The notes under the pieces: generated by a model
Told to the model about the DNA's origin: nothing
Seen by the model: the letters and a program-made list of their open reading frames with translations, nothing else
Database searches by the model: none
From: Chloroflexota bacterium
GTDB lineage: Bacteria; Chloroflexota; Dehalococcoidia; Tepidiformales; Tepidiformaceae
NCBI GenBank assembly: GCA_026710655.1
Contig: JAPOQN010000016.1
Location: 1-64,000 of the forward strand
Length of the DNA stretch: 64,000 nucleotides
Direction of reading: 5' to 3'
Position numbers and translations under genes: made by a program
Shown here: positions 35,157 through 42,548 of the stretch, in pieces
How positions within the stretch are numbered: position 1 is the stretch's first letter
How the letters are laid out: every line of letters begins with the position of its first letter

Positions 35157-35579
35157 TCAGGCGTAGGTCGTGTCCATCTGCGCGGAGATGTCGAAGTATT
35201 CCTGGAAGGTCTGGTTGAAGCGGTAGAAGAGGTCGCGGCGGGTGTAGTCCTCGCCCGTGGCGAGGCCGTTGGATGCCGAGAGGTCGAGCGAGTTGAGGGT
35301 GAAGAGCGCGTCCGCCTCACCGTTCGCCTTGATGTTCTCGAGCATGGCCCGCCAGGCCTCCGGCGTCTGGAGCAGGATGAAGTCGAGGTCGCCGGGGGCG
35401 TCGCAGGGCACCTCGGCGATGTCGGTGATGGCGAAGGCGTCGAAGGTGATGGCGAAGCAGCGGTCGCCGACGCGCACGCCCACATCGGCGTCGCAGTTGC
35501 CGAGGCGGTCGAAGCTGTCGGAAGCGTTGAGGAGGTCGGCGGCTTCCTGGAACCACTCGGTGGAGGGGAAGACGGGCAT
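35157..35579 (-). CDS. SCP2-like sterol-carrier domain protein
   Basis: 140 residues. The pattern WFQEAADLLNASDSF...VGVRVGDRCFAITFDAFAITDIAE...FILLQTPEAWRAMLENIKANGEADALFTLNSLDLS follows the SCP2/alkyl-sulfatase-C-type fold, a small hydrophobic-ligand carrier. It stands alone as in many actinobacterial and Chloroflexota genomes. The ligand is unknown. It converges on the unknown gene 34623-35153 with a 3-base gap. A second SCP2-like domain in this window is fused to the HxlR regulator at 14851. Confidence 0.7.
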   Translation of the reverse strand: MPVFPSTEWFQEAADLLNASDSFDRLGNCDADVGVRVGDRCFAITFDAFAITDIAEVPCDAPGDLDFILLQTPEAWRAMLENIKANGEADALFTLNSLDLSASNGLATGEDYTRRDLFYRFNQTFQEYFDISAQMDTTYA

Positions 35580-35611
35580 GGGGAGAGTGTACCGGAGGAG
35601 AGCGCCCCGGC

Positions 35612-35798
35612 GGATTTACCCGCTCGACTGCTGCGCGCTCGCGAAGCTCGCTGAGTAAAGCGCCGGGCTGGCGCCCGACTGAGGAGAGCGCTCGCTGTGC
35701 TCGCTGAGTGGAGCGCCCCGCTGAGGCGGGGCTGAGTGGAGCGGCGCCACGGATTTCTGCGCTCGACTGCTTCGCGCTCGCGATGCGCGGCTGAGTGG
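35612..35798. repeat. Short imperfect direct-repeat patch
   Basis: A unit with core GCTCGACTGCT and CGCGCTCGCGA occurs at 35612-35656 and again at 35751-35796. Between them GCTGAGT(G/A)(G/A)AGCG units recur at about 35650, 35703 and 35732. The patch is non-coding, GC-rich and lies between two genes. It is not a CRISPR: units are unequal and overlapping. Confidence 0.55.
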
Positions 35799-35827
35799 GT
35801 TGCGGGCGCGAGTACCATGCCGGGGCG

Positions 35828-36139
35828 ATGAAGTGGGAATACGCGCTGCTTTACCTCACCGATGAGCAACCGTCGCGACGCTGGATCCTGTTCAGCCACG
35901 CGCAGGACGAGGCGAGCCTCGAGGGGTACGCCGACCGGGCCACCAGCCAGACGCCAACGTCCATCCACTTCGATTCCGAGCTCGTGCGGACGACCTGGAT
36001 CCTGGGCACGTTGGGGATGGAGGGCTGGGAGCTGGTCGGCTCGGCGAAGGTCGACTCGCTGGAGGCGACGTGCCTCTACCTCAAGCGCGAGCTCACGGAC
36101 GACCGCCGGCGGGTGGGCGAGGTCCTGCCCCCGCCCTGA
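35828..36139 (+). CDS. Small DUF4177-like protein
   Basis: 103 residues from ATG 35828. It opens MKWEYALLYLTDEQPSRRWILFSHAQDE and ends TTWILGTLGMEGWELVGSAKVDSLEATCLYLKRE. The Trp-Glu-Tyr opening plus LG-x2-GWELV and a closing YLKR strand are the hallmark of DUF4177-type small beta-alpha-beta proteins of unknown role. It appears soluble. An upstream in-frame ATG at 35795 lies inside the repeat patch and is not used. It converges on the HicB-like gene. Confidence 0.7.
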   Translation: MKWEYALLYLTDEQPSRRWILFSHAQDEASLEGYADRATSQTPTSIHFDSELVRTTWILGTLGMEGWELVGSAKVDSLEATCLYLKRELTDDRRRVGEVLPPP

Positions 36140-36148
36140 GAGCGTTTC

Positions 36149-36523
36149 CTAGCGGCTAGCTGTCTCCCCCGCGGGTACTGGTTGGGAGAGGTAGGCAGTG
36201 ACCGCTGTAGCAATCAGGAAGTTGAGGGAGACGCCTTCGACCTTGGCCCTCATGGCGGCGTTGGCGTGCAGGGACTTTGGCAGGCGAAGACGGATGTCAC
36301 CGGAGCGGTTGGCGCTCCAGGGCCTTGGAATCGCGTGCCCTGCATCGAGCTCGTGGTCTATCCAGAGCCCCATGGCAACGTTCAGGTTCTCGGCTGTCTC
36401 GGCGGCGGTCGCGCCCTCGCTGAAGACACCATCCAATTCAAGGACATGTGCGGACCAGAACCCGCTCTCGTCGGGTTGGAGGATGCGGTGGTAGGGAAGC
36501 TCAAGGTAGTCAGCAGTCTGCAT
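36149..36523 (-). CDS. HicB-like antitoxin without HicA
   Basis: 124 residues. The N-terminal HicB RNase H-like fold (YHRILQPDESGFWSAHVLELDGVFSEGATAAETAENLNVAMGLWID) is followed by a helical DNA-binding region (DIRLRLPKSLHANAAMRAKVEGVSLNFLIATAVTAYLSQ), a ribbon-helix-helix of the type seen in HicB antitoxins. ATG 36523 is chosen; a GTG at 36535 would start inside a palindrome that more likely serves as operator. No HicA toxin lies on either side: upstream is a convergent gene and downstream the ABC operon. It may act alone or on a distant toxin. Confidence 0.78.
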   Translation of the reverse strand: MQTADYLELPYHRILQPDESGFWSAHVLELDGVFSEGATAAETAENLNVAMGLWIDHELDAGHAIPRPWSANRSGDIRLRLPKSLHANAAMRAKVEGVSLNFLIATAVTAYLSQPVPAGETASR

Positions 36524-36530
36524 CTCGCCT

Positions 36531-36548
36531 GACACCGTATCCGGTGTC
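36531..36548. promoter_or_regulatory. Palindromic operator candidate at the HicB start
   Basis: GACACCG (36531-36537), spacer TATC, CGGTGTC (36542-36548): a perfect 7-bp inverted repeat 8 bases upstream of the chosen ATG. HicB and RHH antitoxins often repress their own promoters through such sites, so autoregulation is inferred. Confidence 0.55.
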
Positions 36549-36560
36549 GGCAGGCTGGCG

Positions 36561-37454
36561 CTAGCTGGGGCGGGCCCAGCGGCCCTCGGGGATGTCCTCG
36601 ACCTCTTCGGGCTCCTCCGGTTCCGGCTCGGGCTCGGGTTCGTCGGCGCGGATGCCGAAGTTGCTGGTGTCGGCGCCGATGAGGGAGGGGAGCGACTGGC
36701 TCTGTTCGTCCTCGCCCTCGGGCGCCTCGAAGGGGGTGCGCTCGCGCGACTGCACGCGGCCCCAGACGTCGCCGCGGTGGCCGGTCACGAGGCGGCCGTC
36801 CTCCAGCTCCTCCACGCGGCTCGCCATCTCCATCACGAGGCGGTCGTGGGTGCAGGTGATGATGGAGACGCCGCGCTCGCGGCAGATGTCGCGGATGAGG
36901 GTGAAGACGGTGGTGGCGGTGGCTGAGTCGAGCTCGCCGGTGGGCTCGTCGGCCAGCACGAGCGTGGGTTCGGTCACGAGCGCGCGGGCGATGGCGACGC
37001 GCTGCTGCTCCCCGCCGGAGAGCTCGTAGGGGCGGTGGTGGGCGCGGCGCTCGAGCCCGACCAGCTCCAGCACCTCGCGTGCGCGGGCGGGGCGCTCGCG
37101 GTGCACGCCCGCGATGCGCAGGGGCAGCTCCACGTTCTCCTGGGCGGAGAGGAGAGGCAGCAGGCCGAACGACTGGAAGATGAAGCCCAGCTTCTCGCGG
37201 CGCAGGCCGATCAGTTCCGACTCGCGCATGGTGTCGACGCGTTCGCCGTCGATCTCGACCTCGCCGGCGGTGGGGCGGTCCAGCCCGGCGATGGTGTTAA
37301 GCAGGGTGGTCTTGCCCGAGCCGGAGCGTCCAATGAGGGCGAGGAACTCCCCCGGCTCGATGGAGAGGGACACGTCGCGCACGGCCCAGACCACCTCCGA
37401 GCCAAGCTCGAAGCGGCGGGAGACGTTGCGCAGCTCGACGGATGCGCCGGCCAT
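36561..37454 (-). CDS. ABC transporter ATP-binding protein (LolD/MacB-like) of the giant FtsX operon
   Basis: 297 residues. Walker A is GRSGSGKTT (about 42-50), signature LSGGEQQR, Walker [16 protein letters not shown] and the switch His is in TCTHD, all intact, with FQSFGLLPLLSAQENVELPL typical of MacB/LolD-type ATPases that drive FtsX permeases. The last 70 residues are acidic and low complexity (PEPEPEPEEPEEVED). It is the last gene of the minus-strand operon; its start overlaps the stop of the previous ATPase gene. With it the operon has two ATPases, perhaps one for each giant permease. Confidence 0.93.
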   Translation of the reverse strand: MAGASVELRNVSRRFELGSEVVWAVRDVSLSIEPGEFLALIGRSGSGKTTLLNTIAGLDRPTAGEVEIDGERVDTMRESELIGLRREKLGFIFQSFGLLPLLSAQENVELPLRIAGVHRERPARAREVLELVGLERRAHHRPYELSGGEQQRVAIARALVTEPTLVLADEPTGELDSATATTVFTLIRDICRERGVSIITCTHDRLVMEMASRVEELEDGRLVTGHRGDVWGRVQSRERTPFEAPEGEDEQSQSLPSLIGADTSNFGIRADEPEPEPEPEEPEEVEDIPEGRWARPS

Positions 37455-38371
37455 CAGCGGTCCTCCTCGGCAACCCGGTGGACGCGGTCGGGCAGCACCT
37501 CGACGCGCCCCTCGCCCAGGAAGAGCTTGGCCCGCTCGCTGATGCTGAGGCGGTCGAGGAACTCGCGCGGCACCTGCAGGCGTCCGGCCGAATCGATGAG
37601 CACGTACTCGTCGTGGACGACGTGGGTGACGCCGCCCGCCTTCTCCACGCGCCGGAAGATCTCCATGCTCGTGCGGCCGTCGCGAATGGCGACGACGCGG
37701 TTCACGCGGGAGGCGATCTCGGGGTCGTGCGTGACGATGATGATGGTGACGCCGTAGCGCGCGTTCAGCTCGCCGAGCACCTCGTAGACGCTGTCGGCGC
37801 CGATGGCGTCGAGCTCGCCCGTGGGCTCGTCGGCGAGGAGGAGGGGCGGGCGGTTGGCGAGAGCGACGGCGATGGAGACGCGCTGCTGCTCGCCGCCCGA
37901 AAGCTGCTCGGGATGGTGGTCGTGGCGGTGCTCCAGGCTCACCGCGGCGAGCAGCTCGTTGGCGCGCTCGCGGGCGGCTCCGGCCTCGACGCCGTCGAGC
38001 ATGAGGGGCAGTTCGACGTTCTGCGTGGCGGTCAGGTAGGGGATGAGGTTGCGTCCCGTCTGCTGCCAGATGAAGCCGACGGCGCTGCGGCGGTAGCGCA
38101 CCATCTCGGCCTCGGTCATGGTCAGCAGGTCGCGTCCGCCGACGAAGGCGCGGCCGGCGCTGGGCTGGTCGAGCCCGGCGAGGATGTTGAGCAGGGTGCT
38201 CTTGCCCGAGCCGGAAGCGCCGACGATGGCCATCAGCTCGCCCCCGCGCACCTTCAGGTCGAGCCCGCGGAGGGCGACCACCTCGAGCTCGTCGCTCTTG
38301 TGAATCTTGAACAGATCCTCGCAGACGATGTACGGGGCCGTGTCGGTTTCGGTGCCGGGGAGAGTGGTCAT
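37454..38371 (-). CDS. ABC transporter ATP-binding protein with C-terminal AbrB-like domain
   Basis: 305 residues. Residues 1-235 form a LolD/MacB-like ATPase: Walker [10 protein letters not shown], signature LSGGEQQR, Walker [18 protein letters not shown]. The last 50 residues ([41 protein letters not shown]) look like a SpoVT/AbrB swapped-hairpin domain, normally a DNA-binding or toxin-antitoxin regulator unit. Such a fusion at the end of an ABC ATPase is unusual and may oligomerise the enzyme. The gene lies between the permease (9 bases after it) and the second ATPase (1-base overlap), so all three are one operon. Confidence 0.9.
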   Translation of the reverse strand: MTTLPGTETDTAPYIVCEDLFKIHKSDELEVVALRGLDLKVRGGELMAIVGASGSGKSTLLNILAGLDQPSAGRAFVGGRDLLTMTEAEMVRYRRSAVGFIWQQTGRNLIPYLTATQNVELPLMLDGVEAGAARERANELLAAVSLEHRHDHHPEQLSGGEQQRVSIAVALANRPPLLLADEPTGELDAIGADSVYEVLGELNARYGVTIIIVTHDPEIASRVNRVVAIRDGRTSMEIFRRVEKAGGVTHVVHDEYVLIDSAGRLQVPREFLDRLSISERAKLFLGEGRVEVLPDRVHRVAEEDR

Positions 38372-38379
38372 GGGGTGTC

Positions 38380-41300
38380 CTAGAGCTCGCCGATGCGCAG
38401 GGCGCGATGCAGGGCCAGGCGCGAGTAGAGCCGCGCGAGGGCGGCCACGGTGGCGATGAAGACGAGGGCGAGCAGGCCGTAAACGGAGAGCACGGTTTCC
38501 CAGCTTACCTGCGAAAGCAGGGGCGGGACCACGTCGCTGCCGTCCTCGGTGAGGGCGAGGGCGCCGATCATGAGGCGTCCGAGGGGGAAGCCGAGGGCGG
38601 TGCCGGCGGCTACCCCGGCGACGATCACGAAGAGCTGCTCGAAGCCGACGACGCCCACGATCTGTCGTCCGGAGAAGCCCATCGTGCGGAGAATCGCGAA
38701 TTCGAGGGAGCGTGTCTGCGCGGCCAGGTAGGAGAAGACGATAAAGCCGAGGGCCGTGAGCAGCAGGACCGCGCCGAAGGACAGGAAGAGGATGCCCTCC
38801 CAGCTGGCCGCGACCAGCGGGTCGGAGGATTCGAGGGCGAAGATGGCGGCTCCGTCGTACACGTCGCGGGCGCGGACGCCGCGTTCATCGAGCCACTCGG
38901 GGGTGAGCTCGACCCCCTCGACGCTGCCCAGCCAGACCTCGTTCACGTTGATGCCGCCGGCAATGCGCGGGATGCCGGCCCCCGCGCCCCGCAGGGTGGC
39001 GAGGTCGGCCACGAGCAGGTGGTCGCGCGGGCCGGGGTAGAAGCCGGGGAAGAGCTCGAAGGAGCCCGCGATGCGGGCCTGCAGCACCTGACGGTTCACG
39101 CGCACGGGGATGGTGTCGCCGGGGCTGCCGTCGATGGCCTCCAGGAACGACTCGCTCACGAGCACGCGCAGCGGTTCGGGCGAACGGCGCAGGCGCAGCC
39201 CCACGGCGCTCGTGGAGAAGTTGTCGTAGTTGAACGAAACCTGGGCGGCGTAGCGGCCGCGGTCGTTGCCGATGTCGGCGCGCGTGATCGTGGTCTCCGC
39301 AGCCCCGGAGGCGCCGGTGATGGACTGGTAGCGTTCGAGCGACTCGAAGGGCTCGATGACGACGCCGTCGCCGCGATCGCCGCCCTCGGGGTAGGCAATG
39401 AGGTCGTCGAGCACGGCCGTCACGCGTCCGGGGGCGGCGGCGAAGCGCCGGATGTTGATGAAGATGGACTCGACCTCGAGGGCGCCTTCGAGGTCGGGAG
39501 GGGTGTTGCGGGGGGTGAAGGGACGGGTGAGGTCGACGACGTAGAGGAGCCAGCCATCGTCCTCGTCCACGGGGTCGGAGAAGAAGAGGTACTCGAAGAG
39601 GAGGCCGTTTTCGTCGCGCACGCGGATGCCGGGGCGAGCGGCCTGGTCGGGCAGGGAGATGCGCGTCCAGATGCCGAGGGCGCGCGAACCCGGTGGGACG
39701 ACGGCGCCATCGGGGAGGTCCACGTCGGCGCGGGGCTGGAGGCCGGCCAGCAACGAGTCGAGGTCACCGCCGAAGTCGTTCCGCCAGAAGGCGACCTCGG
39801 CGAAGTCTTCGCCCACCCCCAGAAGCTCGGCCGAGACCGAGCGGCCGGTCTCGGGCACGTAGGCCACCTCCATGCGGGCGGCGGCGCTGGCCTGGTCGAG
39901 CCCGTCGAGGGCCTCGATGGTGTCCTCCATCCGCTCGGGGGAGAGGCGCGAGGGGCTGCGGATGTCGACAAGGCGTCCGGGGGCGCCCGCTTCGTAGGCG
40001 GCGCGGTCCTCGAAGCTGCGGTCGAGAGTTGCGCGGAAGCCGGCGGCGAACATGCCCACGGAGGTCGCCAGGAGAAGCAGGAGGATGAGGCGGCTGTAGT
40101 GCAGCGGGCTTCGCACCATGCGCCAGAGCCCCAGGAGCACGGTGGCCCCGCTCAGGCCCCGCAGCGCCCACGAGGCGACGCCCAGGATCACGGGGAAGAG
40201 GCGCAGGAAGATCAGCGCCATCATCAACATGAAGAGCGCGGGCGAGACCAGCAGGAGCGGGTCGGCGGAAAGGTCGCCGAAGAGGTTCTCGGTGACGAGC
40301 GAGCCCCGCTGGCGGAGCTGGTAGAAGAGGAAGGCGCCCACGCCCACGAGCACGAGGTCGAGGTAGTAGCGCAGGAAGAGGGGCTGCTTCGCGGGCCGGG
40401 CGAGGCTTTGCTTGTAGTGCACCATGCTCGCCCCGGAGGCCCGGTAGGCGGGCCAGAGCAGGGCGGCGAGGGCGAGGATGGCCCCGAGCGCGGCCATGCC
40501 GAAGGCTTCGCCCGTCAGGGTCACGCTCAGCAGCTCGCCCTGGCTCAGGTCGGAGAAGGGCGGCGTTGGACCGAGCAGGCGGATCACGCCCGAGGCCACG
40601 AGGGGCCCGAGGACCACCGCGAACACGGTCAGTGCCAGCCCCTCGACCAGGTAGACGGTCATGATCTGGCCGAGGCCCGCGCCGCGGCTCTTGAGGAGGG
40701 CGATCTCGCCGGCCTGGCGTTCGACCAGCATCGTCGCCACCAGCACCAGGTAGTAGAGGGCGATGCCGACGATGAGGAGCATGAGCGCGAACAGGGGCAG
40801 GCGCGTGAAGAAGAGCTTCTCCTGGTACTCGGCGATAACGTCGGGCAGCTCCGAGCTGAGCGTTGAAAGCTCGAGCTGCGCGCGGATCTGGCGTTCCAGG
40901 GCGCGCAGGTTCAGCTCGACTTGCTCGGCGTTGCGGCTGTTGACGCGGCCGGTATCGACGAAGGCGTAGGTCTCGAAGGTGCCATCGATGGAGGGGAGGT
41001 AGGGGGCTATGACCTCGACGAAGGTGCGCTCGTCGATGATGAAGGGGTACGTCGGCCAGCGGGTCGTATCCACGACGAGGCGATGGGCGTTACCGAACCA
41101 GTAGTCGGCCTCCGGGTCGAGCGGCTCGACGAGCCCGGCGACGGTGACCTCGACGGGCTCGACATCGTCGCGCCAGAAGGGGTGAAGGTCGAAGGTGTCG
41201 CCGGGGCCGACCCCGAGCTGGCGGGCGGCGGTGGCGCCCATCCAGACCTCGATGCTGGGCCGCCCGGAGGAGGCGGTGGTGGGGGGCGAGGTGGCGGCGG

Positions 41301-41742
41301 GGCCGCCCTCGATGAGCGTGACGTTGGCGCCCACATTGGAGAAGAAGAGGAAGTGGGCGCGCGCACGGAGGTCGTCGTCGTAGTCGACGGGCTGGCCGGG
41401 CTCGGCCAGGAAGAAGGTGGAGGAGCGGGCGTAGAGGCCCGTTTCCTCGGTGAGGCTCCCGGCGTAGCGCCGGAGGAGGGACATGGTCGCGTCCCGCCGC
41501 TCGGTGTAGATGTCGGGCTCACCCGGCTGGCTGTTGCTCACCACCTTGAGGTCGAGGTCGAGGGGTTCCTCCTGGCGGAGGGTGAAGCTGAGGCCGAGGT
41601 CGCGGACGGCGTCGGAGTAGAGGATGACGCTCGACATGAGGGCGGAGGCGAGGACCATGCCGAAGATGACGGTTGCGAGCAGCCGCCAGTTGGCAAGGCT
41701 CCGCTGAGCGACGATCCGCAAGAGGGAGGCGAAGCTGGTCAT
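38380..41742 (-). CDS. Giant FtsX-like ABC permease
   Basis: 1120 residues. An N-terminal membrane helix (about 18-42) is followed by a large exterior MacB-type domain. A first set of helices lies near 315-450 (RLPLFALMLLIVGIALYYLVLVATM...), further helices near 470-560, then a second large exterior region and a final FtsX set near 975-1110 (LLTALGFIVFSYLAAQTRSLEFAILRTMGFSGRQIVGVVGFEQLFVIVAGVAAG). Two FtsX domains in one chain suit a lipoprotein- or lipid-extracting mechanotransmitter such as LolCDE/MacB. It is the permease of the two ATPases downstream. A second giant permease of similar size is divergent at 42549. Confidence 0.9.
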   Translation of the reverse strand: MTSFASLLRIVAQRSLANWRLLATVIFGMVLASALMSSVILYSDAVRDLGLSFTLRQEEPLDLDLKVVSNSQPGEPDIYTERRDATMSLLRRYAGSLTEETGLYARSSTFFLAEPGQPVDYDDDLRARAHFLFFSNVGANVTLIEGGPAATSPPTTASSGRPSIEVWMGATAARQLGVGPGDTFDLHPFWRDDVEPVEVTVAGLVEPLDPEADYWFGNAHRLVVDTTRWPTYPFIIDERTFVEVIAPYLPSIDGTFETYAFVDTGRVNSRNAEQVELNLRALERQIRAQLELSTLSSELPDVIAEYQEKLFFTRLPLFALMLLIVGIALYYLVLVATMLVERQAGEIALLKSRGAGLGQIMTVYLVEGLALTVFAVVLGPLVASGVIRLLGPTPPFSDLSQGELLSVTLTGEAFGMAALGAILALAALLWPAYRASGASMVHYKQSLARPAKQPLFLRYYLDLVLVGVGAFLFYQLRQRGSLVTENLFGDLSADPLLLVSPALFMLMMALIFLRLFPVILGVASWALRGLSGATVLLGLWRMVRSPLHYSRLILLLLLATSVGMFAAGFRATLDRSFEDRAAYEAGAPGRLVDIRSPSRLSPERMEDTIEALDGLDQASAAARMEVAYVPETGRSVSAELLGVGEDFAEVAFWRNDFGGDLDSLLAGLQPRADVDLPDGAVVPPGSRALGIWTRISLPDQAARPGIRVRDENGLLFEYLFFSDPVDEDDGWLLYVVDLTRPFTPRNTPPDLEGALEVESIFINIRRFAAAPGRVTAVLDDLIAYPEGGDRGDGVVIEPFESLERYQSITGASGAAETTITRADIGNDRGRYAAQVSFNYDNFSTSAVGLRLRRSPEPLRVLVSESFLEAIDGSPGDTIPVRVNRQVLQARIAGSFELFPGFYPGPRDHLLVADLATLRGAGAGIPRIAGGINVNEVWLGSVEGVELTPEWLDERGVRARDVYDGAAIFALESSDPLVAASWEGILFLSFGAVLLLTALGFIVFSYLAAQTRSLEFAILRTMGFSGRQIVGVVGFEQLFVIVAGVAAGTALGFPLGRLMIGALALTEDGSDVVPPLLSQVSWETVLSVYGLLALVFIATVAALARLYSRLALHRALRIGEL

Positions 41743-41775
41743 GAGCGTCGCGCCAGCGTACAGGAGAGGGCCGCG

Positions 41776-42420
41776 TCACGGCTCCCGGCGGCCGACCGAG
41801 CCGCGCTCGCGGGAGGCACGGTAGTCGGTCGGATCGCGGACGGCGTCATAGTCCGTCTGCTCAAGGCGGTGGCACCAGGTCGAAGGGTTCCGGAGCCGCA
41901 GTTCGCTGCCCTTGCCGCCCGTGAGCCAGGCGGCCGTTTCGGCGCGTTCCCGACCGAAACGGGAGGCGACGAACTCGAGGGCCGGGAGCAGGTCGGTGTC
42001 AGTCGAGCAGATGATGCCGGTGTCGTAGCTGTCATCGATGGCGCCGGCGACGAAGTCGATGGCGAGTTGCACGTCGATGCCCTTCTCTTGGGCGCGGTCC
42101 CGGGGCCAGTCTCGGGGGTAGCGCAGGGGTCGGGTAATGACAACGGCCCCGGATCGCTCCCAGGCCGCGCACTGGCGCATGTGGGCAGCATGGGTCCGGG
42201 GATCCCTCTCCCCGTCTGGGCGACCCGTGTAGACGCGCACCTGTTCCAGGATGCGTGGGCCCATCGAAGTTCGGCGTGGGCGTGGGCGAGCAGCGAGGAG
42301 TTCGCCGAACGCGTGGGGAGCGATGTGCCCCATTCGCCCAGGAGCCCTTGGCGGAAAGAAGGCTTGCCGGGCGCCGCCGTAGACGTTTCGGTAGTCGATG
42401 AAGACTTGGACGCGATCCAT
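41776..42420 (-). CDS. NYN-domain (LabA/PIN-like) RNase
   Basis: 214 residues from ATG 42420. It opens MDRVQVFIDYRNVYGGARQAF, holding the first catalytic Asp and Asn of NYN domains. EKGIDVQLAIDFVAGAIDDSYDTGIICSTDTDLLPALEFV carries the acidic metal-binding residues and the STDTDLLP motif. NYN proteins are single-strand RNA nucleases related to PIN toxins. The gene is first in the minus-strand operon, 33 bases before the giant permease. A hairpin plus T8 terminator structure lies between its likely promoter and its start, hinting at attenuation. An extension to a TTG at 42447 lacks a ribosome binding site. Confidence 0.85.
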   Translation of the reverse strand: MDRVQVFIDYRNVYGGARQAFFPPRAPGRMGHIAPHAFGELLAARPRPRRTSMGPRILEQVRVYTGRPDGERDPRTHAAHMRQCAAWERSGAVVITRPLRYPRDWPRDRAQEKGIDVQLAIDFVAGAIDDSYDTGIICSTDTDLLPALEFVASRFGRERAETAAWLTGGKGSELRLRNPSTWCHRLEQTDYDAVRDPTDYRASRERGSVGRREP

Positions 42421-42429
42421 GGAGAACCC

Positions 42430-42456
42430 AAAAAAAACCCCCGCCAACGCTTGCGG
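42430..42456 (-). terminator. Terminator-like hairpin with T8 in the NYN gene leader
   Basis: On the minus strand, CCGCAA (42456-42451), a short loop and TTGGCGG (42448-42442) form a stem with one bulged G, followed by GGGG and eight T residues (42437-42430). It lies directly before the NYN start at 42420, in the intergenic gap before the divergent permease, so it would act as a leader attenuator, not an end-of-gene terminator. Confidence 0.45.
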
Positions 42457-42548
42457 ACCCCTTTGTCAAGGGCATAGTTTGATGCAAGGAGGGGGTTCGG
42501 GAGGATTCCGAGCGCACTTGGGGGCCGGGACCGCTACCCTGTGCGGTC

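Noticed and set aside
35612-35798. Repeat patch as a possible CRISPR array
   Set aside because: Units differ in length and overlap, spacers are not uniform, and no cas genes are in the window.
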